Shown piece after piece: positions 16,723 through 24,502 of a DNA stretch of 64,000 bases (positions are counted from its first letter, which is position 1; each line of letters begins with the position of its first letter). The notes under the pieces were generated by a model that made no database searches, was not told the origin of the DNA, and was given only the letters and a program-made list of their open reading frames with translations. The DNA is taken from contig PGXY01000002.1 in the NCBI GenBank assembly GCA_002839375.1, positions 409,037-473,036 on the forward strand. Direction: 5' to 3'. Made by a program: the position numbers and the translations under genes. This stretch comes from Spirochaetae bacterium HGW-Spirochaetae-1 (lineage in GTDB: Bacteria > Spirochaetota > UBA4802 > UBA5550).

Positions 16723-18422
16723 GCCGCCTGTCCTCCGTCCGTCACTGTTGTTGCGCCGGTTTTCTGTCCGTTCGCCATGCCGCCGCCCTTTGACGCGGCC
16801 ATGTACACCTCGACCGCTGCGGCAAGCTCTTTCAGTTCAAGCGCAGTCCTGCGCAAGTTCTCGTCATAGTCGCCACCGCCGCGTTCTGCTGCGATCTGCT
16901 GGCCGGTTTTATATGCGTGGAGCTGCTCCTCGACGTGCGCTTTTACACTGCGCAGCGGGTCGATGTCCGGCCTCTGGTTGCCGATCCAGGAAGCATTCGC
17001 CCACGCGTTGCGCTCTTCCTCGTATTCCCAGCCCGGCGCGGTAATCTTTTCCCGATCGATTTCGCCCCATAGCCACATTTTATACACCACATCGCAAAAA
17101 TCCCACCCGTGATCCATACGAAAACGCTCAACCGCATTCCAGAAAAGGAGCAGCTCGCCCCTGGCCCCCGTATACGACTGGTTAAAATTGTATTCAACAG
17201 CCGACAATGGTGTATTGAGAGACGAGGCGATGCTCTTTTTCACTTCAGAGCAAAACGCGCCGAACCCGGCAGTTGGCCGTTTCGTGTCAAACGACTCGAT
17301 CTCGTGCCCGGCGGGAATCTCGTCAACAATCAAGCCTCCGTGCTCCATATCGACGGTCTCAATCTTTGATTTCCAGTCGGTCGTTTGTGTCCGCACGACC
17401 TCAGATGTGCTCTTTTTTTGCACTCCGCGCGGGATTGTCGGTTTGCCGTCGGTGTCTTTCGGGGGCTTAACCCACACAGCAAATATGGCGTTAATAATCG
17501 CAGCCTGGAGTTCGAGCACCTGGTAATCTGCAAGCTTCGTCATTTCCGGCATTGAGCGAGAGAGTATTGGAATTCCCCGGCGGTGCCGTTCGTTATCGCC
17601 GAGATATTTGTGGATCACAAAAGTGCGGCCTGATTTCGGCCCGGTTTTGAGGATGCGTTCGGTCGAGTTTGTGATATCGTTATATATATGATACGCGACC
17701 GCCTCATCTCTCGCGTCATATTCAATTCCGTTAATCAGGCGATTCCCTGCGGCAGCTGGGATGCTCCCGCTGCGCACGTTTTCGGGCGGGATTATTTGTA
17801 TTCGGAGCGGATTTTTATTCAACGTCCCGGCATAACGGAGGACCGCAAAATATTCACCATCTTTCAAGAGATAGAAAAACAGCGTCCGAGTGAGTTTGTA
17901 AAAATTGCGTTCGTTGCGGTAATCGACATAGGGCTGTTTCGCCCAGTTGCGGAAACGCGCCTCAGTGAGCGTCTGCCACTTCTTTTTTGCCTCATCGTCT
18001 GCAAATTTTGGACTGTCGAGCAAATCCCAGGAGGGCATTGATTGAAGATCGAGCTTTGCTCCTACCACTGTATCCACAAGCCGGTCTATAATTGCCCGTC
18101 CCGTAGGGCTCTCCCAGTATGCTATTCGGGAGGCCTTGCGGAGGATCGTATTATCGGTACCCCACCATCCGGTATTATTCGATGCGCCGGAATTGGAATA
18201 GATAGATTTTTCTACGCTGCTATATAATTCAGGAGACAGCGCGCGAGGAGGTTCCGCCAGCGAGAGGAGGGATTCGGCAAGGCGAGATTGCATTCGGAGG
18301 GCTTCCTTTTTCAAGGTCAGCTCTTGCCGCTGGAGTTCGAGGCGCATGGCTTTCGCCTCGGTGCGCCGCTGGCGGAACCCGGACACGCTTTTTAAAGGGT
18401 TTTGGATTTTAGGCATTTGCAT
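16719..18422 (-). CDS. Portal protein, lambda gpB family
   Basis: A 567-residue portal subunit that forms the dodecameric DNA gate and nucleates the head. Lambda-type features include a long N-terminal helix (about residues 15-50), WWGTDNTILRKASRIAYWES, GREYFAVLRYAG-like GEYFAVLRYAG, NGIEYDARDEAVAYHIY, and LNTPLSAVEYNFNQSYTGAR near the end. The C-terminal tail is Ala/Gly-rich. Gene order joiner-portal-protease matches lambdoid phages with GpA terminases. Confidence 0.85.
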   Translation of the reverse strand: MQMPKIQNPLKSVSGFRQRRTEAKAMRLELQRQELTLKKEALRMQSRLAESLLSLAEPPRALSPELYSSVEKSIYSNSGASNNTGWWGTDNTILRKASRIAYWESPTGRAIIDRLVDTVVGAKLDLQSMPSWDLLDSPKFADDEAKKKWQTLTEARFRNWAKQPYVDYRNERNFYKLTRTLFFYLLKDGEYFAVLRYAGTLNKNPLRIQIIPPENVRSGSIPAAAGNRLINGIEYDARDEAVAYHIYNDITNSTERILKTGPKSGRTFVIHKYLGDNERHRRGIPILSRSMPEMTKLADYQVLELQAAIINAIFAVWVKPPKDTDGKPTIPRGVQKKSTSEVVRTQTTDWKSKIETVDMEHGGLIVDEIPAGHEIESFDTKRPTAGFGAFCSEVKKSIASSLNTPLSAVEYNFNQSYTGARGELLLFWNAVERFRMDHGWDFCDVVYKMWLWGEIDREKITAPGWEYEEERNAWANASWIGNQRPDIDPLRSVKAHVEEQLHAYKTGQQIAAERGGGDYDENLRRTALELKELAAAVEVYMAASKGGGMANGQKTGATTVTDGGQAA

Positions 18423-18425
18423 ATA

Positions 18426-18689
18426 TTATCCCCTGTAAAATTTTCCACCGTATAACTTCGCCGTCGTCTGCCCGGTTTTAATTGTTCTGGCTTCATACCA
18501 CGAATTGAGAATATCGGCCGCCTTGTCTGCGTCTTGACTCTCAACTCTCTGTCGGGTCTGCGAGTCGGAAAGATCATAGAGTTTTATCTCTGTGGCATTC
18601 TCGACCATCGCGGTATATTTCGCAATCTTCTCGTCTATCTCTTCGAGAGTATGAGCTTTTGCCAACGCTGAAGGATTTAGTTTTGACAT
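18426..18689 (-). CDS. Head-tail joining protein, gpW-like
   Basis: An 87-residue protein between terminase and portal, the position of lambda gpW. Residues 13-87 (HTLEEIDEKIAKYTAMVENA ... LSDSQTRQRVESQDADKAADILNSWYEA) fit the two-helix, short-hairpin gpW/DUF6148-type fold. A promoter-like pair (TTGACA at 18729-18734, TATTAT at 18707-18712 on the minus strand) lies just upstream, so the head operon may restart here. Confidence 0.6.
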   Translation of the reverse strand: MSKLNPSALAKAHTLEEIDEKIAKYTAMVENATEIKLYDLSDSQTRQRVESQDADKAADILNSWYEARTIKTGQTTAKLYGGKFYRG

Positions 18690-18706
18690 GTCGCACCTTT
18701 GGGCGT

Positions 18707-18734
18707 ATAATACACGTTAGACGATATATGTCAA
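18707..18734 (-). promoter_or_regulatory. Promoter before the joiner/portal operon
   Basis: Minus strand TTGACA, 16-base spacer, TATTAT, ending 18 bases before the gpW-like start codon. The spacer contains ACGTTAGACGATAT read on the plus strand, a word found again in the terminase gene. Confidence 0.6.
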
Positions 18735-18771
18735 CAGAAAGATTATGAGAAATAAAAAAAATGTTATGCGG

Positions 18772-20784
18772 TTATGCGGCATATAAGAGAGCGGCCTCCT
18801 GCTCGTTGATAAAAACGTCGTTGTCCGGTTGAATCTCGACAAGTTTCTGCGCTTTTCGCTTCTCGTTTTCAATCTCAAAATAGCGGTCAAACGCGAATTG
18901 ATAGGCCGCAATATTGTATTTTGCAACGTCGAAAACCTCGTTCCTTCGCTGTTTTCGGTTCTCAATTGTAATACGCTGTTTGCCGTTCTTTTTCGTCTCA
19001 ATGAAAATTTCCTCAGAGGTGAGCTGTTTATAAAATTCCTCTCCAAATGCCTGATCGCCTTTTCTAGGAAAGTGCATATAGCCGTAAGGGTATCCCTCCG
19101 CGTATGGTGTTTTTCGCAGCGTTCCGTATAACGCGAATTTCAATTTCTGGTCCGACAGGCCCACGACCGGCGTTTTAATGTCGCTCTTCATGATCTTTGT
19201 AGTCTTCCCGGCGTCAATTGCCTCCCGCGCCAATACCGGATACACGCCGGCAATTGATTCCTGGTGGTAATCAAATTGATCGCAAAAATTATATACCTGG
19301 TCTTTATGATATTGAGAATCAACAAAGGCGATCTGTACGTTCATTTCAACGTTATCCGCCCGGCGGTATGTTGCCGTGACAATCTCTTCAAGTTTTTTCC
19401 AGCATTGATCCTCAACGAGATGAGGTGATCCCGGTATATTCCAGTAATCAATGAACCACGACTCTTTATTGCGTCCCCATCCAACGAGGCCCGCTTCAAT
19501 CCGGTCCCCCTGAACGTCTGCGGCCAGCGTAAGAAAGATCACGCGGTCGCTGATATAGCCACGCTCCCATCCCTCTGCATTTTTCCGCAGCTCGTGAATG
19601 TCCGGCGCGTCGATACGCTCCTGCCATGTCTCGCCGAGAACATCATTGATGAAATCCGGGAGGAGTAGGGGATCGTCTTTCACTTTTTCCCATTGCAGCA
19701 CGATGTCAATCCACGACCGAAACCCATACAGGGCGTTAATATGATACGACCGCACGAATGGCCGGGAGGGCTTCTTCGTTGGTATCCATTCTGCAGTCCC
19801 TCCACGCCCTTTTTCGAGGAGTAATTCCCGTTTCTCATGCTCGAGAATTTTCCGCCCGCAATTCACGCACTCATAATAAACCGGATTCTTCTCGATGGTC
19901 TCCACGCCGTTAATTATCCGGTACTGTATATCCGGCTTGCCTTCCTGATTCTTATCCCATTTTAATTGAGCCCATACTAACGGCTGTTGTATCCCGCAAT
20001 CGGGGCAGGTGAAATTATAATACCGCTTATCCCCTTCCTCGCATTTCGGTTCAATTTGAGAGGTGCTTTTTTGCTTTGGCGTTGACCCGCCACAAATCTT
20101 TCTCAGATTCCCGTATGAATCCGTCCGGCGTTCCGCTTTTTCGAGCGGGTTTCCAGTACTCGTCCCACCCTTGACTATGTTCTGCGGATAAATATCGATT
20201 TCGTCCTCATGGAGACAGCGGTTCGGAAACGATCTGAGTTTGCTCTCCGAGTTCGGTCCGACGGCTCTCATAAACGTGCCGCCGTAGGACTTCGAGTCCA
20301 TCCGGTCCCCGGTACTCTTCCCTTTTTTCTTTGTGATGTTCGCCCTGATTTTCTCCTGCAATCCTGCCGAGTAGATCATCTCGTCTACTCTCTTTTCCAT
20401 TTGTTCCTCGGCCATGGCCTGGTCACCGGAAATATAGAGGAGGGGACCGATACTGTATTCAATACAATACCCGATATGATTCTCATACACGCCGACCGTA
20501 AAGCCGACCTGCGTTGCTTTCATGACATATACTTCCTGGACCGGTGAGAGGACCGAAAGACAGTCGGCAATCTCTCGCAAATATGGCGCATTGTCATAAT
20601 CGTATCGCCCCGGAATAGCCGCAAGCCCCCCGGAAAGCGTCCTTTTGCGTTCCGCCCACTCGCTAACCGACTCGCTGACGTTCTCCTCCGGGAATGCCGA
20701 AATCAGACCGTCAAGGTACATTTCCATATCGTCTAACGTGTCAATGGTGAGAAATAAAGCAGGGGAGAGAAGGGGGCGTGTCAT
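18772..20784 (-). CDS. Terminase large subunit, GpA family
   Basis: A 670-residue packaging motor with N-terminal ATPase and C-terminal nuclease. Walker A-like KATQVGFT (about residues 88-95) and Walker B-like LHEDEIDIYP (about 190) match the GpA family. A zinc knuckle (CPDCG ... CVNCG) lies at about residues 260-310. Nuclease-domain acidic motifs include LAADVQGDRIEAG and FVDSQYHKDQV. Paired with a Nu1-like small subunit immediately upstream (seven bases apart), it suggests cos-type cutting. Confidence 0.9.
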   Translation of the reverse strand: MTRPLLSPALFLTIDTLDDMEMYLDGLISAFPEENVSESVSEWAERKRTLSGGLAAIPGRYDYDNAPYLREIADCLSVLSPVQEVYVMKATQVGFTVGVYENHIGYCIEYSIGPLLYISGDQAMAEEQMEKRVDEMIYSAGLQEKIRANITKKKGKSTGDRMDSKSYGGTFMRAVGPNSESKLRSFPNRCLHEDEIDIYPQNIVKGGTSTGNPLEKAERRTDSYGNLRKICGGSTPKQKSTSQIEPKCEEGDKRYYNFTCPDCGIQQPLVWAQLKWDKNQEGKPDIQYRIINGVETIEKNPVYYECVNCGRKILEHEKRELLLEKGRGGTAEWIPTKKPSRPFVRSYHINALYGFRSWIDIVLQWEKVKDDPLLLPDFINDVLGETWQERIDAPDIHELRKNAEGWERGYISDRVIFLTLAADVQGDRIEAGLVGWGRNKESWFIDYWNIPGSPHLVEDQCWKKLEEIVTATYRRADNVEMNVQIAFVDSQYHKDQVYNFCDQFDYHQESIAGVYPVLAREAIDAGKTTKIMKSDIKTPVVGLSDQKLKFALYGTLRKTPYAEGYPYGYMHFPRKGDQAFGEEFYKQLTSEEIFIETKKNGKQRITIENRKQRRNEVFDVAKYNIAAYQFAFDRYFEIENEKRKAQKLVEIQPDNDVFINEQEAALLYAA

Positions 20785-20791
20785 GATACAA

Positions 20792-21538
20792 TCAGCCCCC
20801 TATTTTTTTTGAGGTTTGATTTTTAAAATCCTGAACGAGCTTTTTCACTTCTTCGTTGATTATTTTCTCTATTTCTTTTTCCATGCCCACTCGCTCGACC
20901 TTCTGGCAAATTCGTGTACTCGTCCGACGGCCAAGATCAACGAACATCTGTATTGATTGCCCCATTTCACGGAGGCGTGATTCGATGATATCTCGACGGA
21001 CAAGATTCCCGAGTTTCTCCTGCATCTCAATTGCTTTGAGCTGCACCTCGGTATACGTCTTCAATTCTTTGAGCGAGGTCGGTTTATAGTAGGACAATTC
21101 CTCGCCGACATCCACTCCCTCATCTGGGCTGATCTCAACGATCTTCTTTACTCGTTTTCCGGCGGGTTTCCGTGCTCCCGCCGCCTTGCCCGGCCCCCCT
21201 TTTTTCTCCGCCGGACCCGTCGTTTTCTTCCCCTGGCTCTGCCCTGTGTGCCGTTTATCCTCGCTCACCGGCACCTTTTCGATCCCTGGCTGTGTCGCGT
21301 TCACCGCTTTTTTCGGTGCTTTCTCAGCCTGTGGCGGTCGCTCCTTTTTCGGCTTCGGCGGTTTCTCCGGCTTTTTGCCCTCCATATATAGCAGCCAGTG
21401 AGGATGTTCGATGTCTATCATGTTGTCGCCGTCCTGATCCACGGCGAAAAATTCCCACACGCGGCGGGATAGTTTATGGATATTCTGCCGCGATACTCCT
21501 TTCAGTTCTGCAGCTTCGAGTTGTGAGATGAGCTTCAT
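20792..21538 (-). CDS. Terminase small subunit, Nu1-like
   Basis: A 248-residue DNA-recognition subunit. Residues 1-40 (MKLISQLEAAELKGVSRQNI) are a winged helix-turn-helix like Nu1. Residues about 55-130 are a Lys/Pro/Ala-rich linker. The C-terminal helical half (LKTYTEVQLKAIEMQEKLGN ... LVRRDIIESRLREMGQSIQM) should bind the large subunit. The linker is unusually long for the family. Its likely target is the repeat array at 22.15-22.51 kb (inference). Confidence 0.75.
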   Translation of the reverse strand: MKLISQLEAAELKGVSRQNIHKLSRRVWEFFAVDQDGDNMIDIEHPHWLLYMEGKKPEKPPKPKKERPPQAEKAPKKAVNATQPGIEKVPVSEDKRHTGQSQGKKTTGPAEKKGGPGKAAGARKPAGKRVKKIVEISPDEGVDVGEELSYYKPTSLKELKTYTEVQLKAIEMQEKLGNLVRRDIIESRLREMGQSIQMFVDLGRRTSTRICQKVERVGMEKEIEKIINEEVKKLVQDFKNQTSKKIGG

Positions 21539-21879
21539 GTCCCGAACCCCGCTTTCTCCAACGGTATTCCTCCGGGCCCGGTCGCCTCTGTCATTTCTCC
21601 AGTCTGTTCCCGCCTCTCCTCTCTTGCAATAACGTCCCCGCTGTCACTCCTCAGTCTTGCCTCCAGCGATTTCACCCGCCTGTCTTTCAGCCTCAACTGT
21701 GTATCATAGAACATGATGATCTGCACCAGCTCCGCCGTTGTCCGCTGTCCAAAATCGTACACGAACCGCCCGTCATCGTCAATATCATCCGGGGGCACGC
21801 ATAAAAATTGATAATCAATTCGCTTAATCATTTTTCGTCTTCTCGTCTCTTCTTCTCGCTCGGAAATATACTTTCGCAT
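21535..21879 (-). CDS. Small protein upstream of terminase, unknown
   Basis: A 114-residue protein that overlaps the terminase small gene by four bases. The ATG (MRKYISEREEETRRRKMIKR) has AGGA upstream, but a promoter candidate overlaps this start. If that promoter is used, translation would begin at the ATG at 21831. The body (VYDFGQRTTAELVQIIMFYD ... LRLKDRRVKSLEARLRSD) is helical. Unknown family; probably the first gene of the late operon. Confidence 0.5.
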   Translation of the reverse strand: MRKYISEREEETRRRKMIKRIDYQFLCVPPDDIDDDGRFVYDFGQRTTAELVQIIMFYDTQLRLKDRRVKSLEARLRSDSGDVIAREERREQTGEMTEATGPGGIPLEKAGFGT

Positions 21880-21894
21880 AACGTCCTTTGTCAA
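21865..21894 (-). promoter_or_regulatory. Candidate late promoter
   Basis: Minus strand TTGACA (21889-21894), 18-base spacer, TATATT (21865-21870). A second TTGACA lies at 21903-21908. Both are bracketed by an inverted pair, CGCATAAC at 21876-21883 and GTTATGCG at 21911-21918, which looks like an operator. Confidence 0.45.
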
Positions 21895-21897
21895 CAA

Positions 21898-22789
21898 AAA
21901 AATGTCAACTGTTATGCGATGATGTAAAAATCATCAAGGATGGGAGAGGGCCGGTTGACCATGTCGAAAAATGTGAGTCGAAGGGGCGCGGGCTCGAGTA
22001 GCACCCCACCGGGCGGTCGGAAGTTGGACAGTACCTTTTGAATTGAGGCGCGACAGCGGCAGGGAGGGACAGAAATATAACAAAAGTTGTGCGAAAAATT
22101 AAAAAACTGAGAAAAAACTGATTACAGGACTTTTCGACATAATAAAGAAGAATGGCAAAGTGGCAAAGTTTAAGCTACTTTTGTTCCAGTTTTTCAAAAC
22201 ATGGAAATCGGCTATCATGCTAGCAACAATCTTGAAATCCTGCCATAAGTTGAAAAAAACTCTGCCACTCTGCCACTTTTTGAGAAGTTGATACCATATG
22301 TTGCAATAAACGCCTGTAATCGGATTTTCGAGTGGCAAAGTAGGGGTTTAAACTATGCCGGTACTTTGCCGATTTGGGGGTAAACTATGCCACTGAGCGG
22401 GTGCTCGTGGTTGGTGCTTAAGGAAACACTGAAATATACAAAAGATAGGGAATGTTGAGAAACGGCAAAAAGTGGCAAAGTACCGGCATAGTTTGAAAAC
22501 AAGAATGCCACTCGGTTTTTTGGAAACCTGGAGGAGACCTGTAATAGACCTGTCGCAGACCTGTAGTTTTGAGAGGCGGGAAAACGGGGCCCGGGCGAGG
22601 CGGTTATGCGGCGGATGCGGGCGGTTATGCGGTGAGGTCGGGCGTGCGGATCGTGGCACGATGGGCCAGATTAATAGCAACTCGTCAACTTTTTTTGGCC
22701 GGGAAAAAAAAATGATTGAATCTTACAAACGGGGCGTTATATGGTTGCGCACGTTAGATGAAACAGGGGAGGGACAAGCCCTCCCGTAA
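21898..22789. other. Gene-free control region with AGTGGCA repeat array
   Basis: About 890 bases with no credible gene, between the leftward late operon and the rightward early region. AGTGGCA occurs at 22159, 22331 and 22471 on the plus strand and at about 22264, 22272, 22388 and 22505 on the minus strand, often extended to AGTGGCAAAG. A perfect 21-bp inverted repeat (AAACTATGCC... at 22350-22370, complement at 22474-22494) lies within. GGCGGTTATGCGG occurs twice (22599, 22620). Lying just upstream of the terminase genes, it could be a cos site with cosB-like binding sites, or a replication origin. Confidence 0.65.
22350..22494. repeat. Perfect 21-bp inverted repeat
   Basis: Left arm 22350-22370 begins AAACTATGCCGG and ends TACTTTGCC. 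Right arm 22474-22494 is its exact reverse complement. Both arms are flanked by further AGTGGCA copies. Confidence 0.9.
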
Positions 22790-22984
22790 TTATTTCTTTG
22801 TTTCACGTTTTTGTAATTCAGACTTTGCAGCTTCGAGCTTTTCTTGTATATGTTGACCTCTCTCAATTTCAGCAATGTTTAAAGAGGCACGCTCATCGAG
22901 CAAAGGATTTGATAGTGAATTAAGAGTAAGTTCGAGGTTGTTGATGAGGGTTTTAAGATCATCGTCAGAATAATTTTTAGGCAT
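22790..22984 (-). CDS. Small helical protein with its own regulated promoter
   Basis: A 64-residue protein (MPKNYSDDDLKTLINNLELT ... KLEAAKSELQKRETKK), mostly helical, with AAGGAG seven bases before the ATG. It is transcribed leftward from a strong promoter at 23038-23066 whose spacer carries a 14-bp palindrome. A lone leftward gene next to the control region could be a regulator or an anti-regulator; no family is recognised. Confidence 0.6.
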   Translation of the reverse strand: MPKNYSDDDLKTLINNLELTLNSLSNPLLDERASLNIAEIERGQHIQEKLEAAKSELQKRETKK

Positions 22985-23037
22985 GGCAATTCTCCTTTTG
23001 GGTAGAGTTTCGTGCCTTCTGACGGCTAATTAAGGAG

Positions 23038-23066
23038 ATTGTAAATAAAAAACCGGTTTTTGTCAA
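23038..23066 (-). promoter_or_regulatory. Promoter with palindromic operator for the 64-residue gene
   Basis: Minus strand TTGACA (23061-23066), 17-base spacer, TACAAT (23038-23043). The spacer holds the perfect palindrome AAAAACCGGTTTTT, placed for repressor binding. Confidence 0.65.
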
Positions 23067-23107
23067 GTAAAAATATTTATCGGAGACATGAACGAGGGGG
23101 GGGATTT

Positions 23108-23395
23108 ATGAACATAAACACATGGCAGCAAGGATATTTTGTAGATCAACGCCGATATTCAGGGTGGACAAAAGAGGAGAAAGAAAAAGCCGACAGAGAT
23201 GAGCGACTGAAAGTTCGTCCTTCACCGACAGGTAATGCAATATGTTTCTGTAGCAATCCAGAAGATGCCAAGTGGATTGCCGAAAGGTTGAACATGGCGG
23301 CTAATCTGGAAGAAATGACGTATAATTTTACAACAGGAAAAAGTGACGGAAGTGATATTGTCGATTATGTGCGAAAGGCAATTGATAGAATATAG
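23108..23395 (+). CDS. Small early protein, unknown
   Basis: A 95-residue protein starting MNINTWQQGYFVDQRRYSGW behind a run of seven G bases. The middle has KVRPSPTGNAICFCSNPEDAKWIAERLN, a layout seen in small phage or plasmid proteins that mention per-residue filters, but no function is known. Confidence 0.55.
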   Translation: MNINTWQQGYFVDQRRYSGWTKEEKEKADRDERLKVRPSPTGNAICFCSNPEDAKWIAERLNMAANLEEMTYNFTTGKSDGSDIVDYVRKAIDRI

Positions 23396-23441
23396 TCTGC
23401 CCGGTGTTTCCTTAACAGATACTGGTATTGAGGAGGAGTTT

Positions 23442-23678
23442 ATGAAAATTTTACTGGGGCTAATAGTTTTATTTACAATTTGCTCTTTCGTAAATCCATG
23501 GGAACACAAATTGATTGATATTATTGACATAAATGGATTGAGGATTGAAGTCGATATAAAACCACAGATGTTAATAGGGTTTACACGAGAGTGGCATTCT
23601 TTGTGTATAGGAATGCCATTTTGCGACCTTTGGATACAGTGGGGAAAAGACATTATTAAAGGTGGCCCTAGAGGTTAG
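23442..23678 (+). CDS. Small membrane protein
   Basis: A 78-residue protein with an N-terminal helix (MKILLGLIVLFTICSFVNPW) and GGAGGAG before the ATG. Its stop codon is immediately followed by GTTAAGCGG, the left boundary of the first integron-like cassette, so the original 3' end of this gene may have been changed by that insertion (inference). Confidence 0.5.
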   Translation: MKILLGLIVLFTICSFVNPWEHKLIDIIDINGLRIEVDIKPQMLIGFTREWHSLCIGMPFCDLWIQWGKDIIKGGPRG

Positions 23679-23977
23679 GTTAAGCGGCGTTGGCCTTATT
23701 GGGGGACGTTATGGGAATGAATAAAAGCATACAATATGCTATATTTTGTGAGAATTGGGGACCAGGAATATGTCCTCAAGGGTTTGAAGATTTTGCAGAT
23801 ATTAAAAGCCCAACTCAATATTTCAAAAGAAAAGGATGGGTGCGTACCGGTGGTGATAAGTGGTATTGTCCCGATTGTGCAAAGAGAATGGGAATCAAGT
23901 GGGGCCAATGACCGCTTAACAGTCAATTTTAACCGCAGTCGGTATTTCCGATTGAGCGCAGCGCCGGTTAAAATGTG
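23679..23977 (+). mobile_element. Integron-type gene cassette A
   Basis: The unit opens with core GTTAAGCGG (23679-23687), carries one gene (23711-23911), and right after that stop shows the exact complement CCGCTTAAC (23912-23920), the inverse core. Integron cassettes have this property because both ends come from one circle. The 71-base stretch 23914-23984 ending in GTTGGGC is the candidate attC. Confidence 0.6.
23711..23911 (+). CDS. Cassette-borne small Cys protein
   Basis: A 66-residue protein (MGMNKSIQYAIFCENWGPGI ... GGDKWYCPDCAKRMGIKWGQ) with a C-terminal CPDC motif and two upstream cysteines that could complete a zinc site. GGGGGA precedes the ATG. It is the only gene in cassette A and its stop abuts the inverse core. 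Function unknown. Confidence 0.6.
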   Translation: MGMNKSIQYAIFCENWGPGICPQGFEDFADIKSPTQYFKRKGWVRTGGDKWYCPDCAKRMGIKWGQ

Positions 23978-23984
23978 TTGGGCG
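23914..23984 (+). repeat. Candidate attC recombination site
   Basis: Begins GCTTAAC (RYYYAAC) and ends GTTGGGC (GTTRRRY). Between them ATTTTAACCG (23926-23935) pairs perfectly with CGGTTAAAAT (23965-23974) and an inner TCGG...CCGA hairpin closes the loop. Length 71 bases is in the normal attC range. Confidence 0.6.
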
Positions 23985-24262
23985 ATTTGCTCAATATTAG
24001 CAGGGGGAAATTGTGGAAACTTTTAAATTTAGAACACCAAAGACAAATAAAATCATAACCATTAAAAAAACATGCAATCTTTGTAAAAACAGATGGATGT
24101 GTAAATCAAAAGAAACTGCATGCAAACTATTTGATGCCGAGGATGGTTACTGCGCGAGATCACTACCGAATCACGATTGTAAATATATAAATTATGGATG
24201 TAGTGATTGCACACTATAAAGATAGGGCATTTCGCCCAACAGTACGCATCCGCATTGCGTAT
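23977..24262 (+). mobile_element. Integron-type gene cassette B
   Basis: Opens with GTTGGGCGA (23977-23985), carries one gene (24013-24219), and shows the exact complement TCGCCCAAC at 24232-24240. The following attC is short and imperfect: TACGCA and TGCGTA form a stem, then TTAACTC stands where GTTRRRY is expected. This may be a decayed array end. Confidence 0.55.
24013..24219 (+). CDS. Cassette-borne Cys-rich protein
   Basis: A 68-residue protein with GTG start and AGGGGG site. Ten cysteines (TCNLCKNRWMCKSKETACKL ... YCARSLPNHDCKYINYGCSDCT) suggest metal binding. It is the sole gene of cassette B. Such tiny unknown proteins are typical cassette cargo. Function unknown. Confidence 0.6.
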   Translation: METFKFRTPKTNKIITIKKTCNLCKNRWMCKSKETACKLFDAEDGYCARSLPNHDCKYINYGCSDCTL

Positions 24263-24295
24263 TAACTCATAAAATAACCAGGAGGGCAGGATAAT

Positions 24296-24499
24296 ATGAG
24301 CGACCTTAATGTCCTTTCCGTCATCGAAAAATATCTCACTGATAACAAATTCGACGGCCTATATGTCCCTGGGGAATGTGCGTGCCGCGTGGGCGATCTC
24401 ATGCCGTGTCAGGGGTTCTGTGGTGATTGCCTGCCTGGATATCTTGGACCGGGAAACGAGGAATGTGGCTGGAGCATAGGGGCGGAAAAAACGGAGTAG
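24296..24499 (+). CDS. Small Cys-rich early protein
   Basis: A 67-residue protein (MSDLNVLSVIEKYLTDNKFD ... CACRVGDLMPCQGFCGDCLP) with six closely spaced cysteines and an AGGAGGG site. Many phage early regions carry homologous-looking proteins of the form VxKYLxxNxFDGLxxPGECACxxxDLxPC. Function unknown. Confidence 0.65.
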   Translation: MSDLNVLSVIEKYLTDNKFDGLYVPGECACRVGDLMPCQGFCGDCLPGYLGPGNEECGWSIGAEKTE

Positions 24500-24502
24500 A
24501 TC

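Noticed and set aside
22099..22338. Minus-strand 79-codon frame in the control region
   Set aside because: No ribosome site, low-complexity Phe-rich translation, and it crosses the repeat array.
22472..22789. Plus-strand 105-codon frame in the control region
   Set aside because: Crosses the inverted repeat and the GGCGGTTATGCGG repeats, with no ribosome site and improbable composition.
23031..23411. A third integron-like cassette around the 23108 gene
   Set aside because: TTAAGGA at 23032 and TCCTTAAC at 23404 are complementary, but neither obeys the core consensus, and no attC-sized palindrome follows before the next gene. Kept as a weak possibility only.
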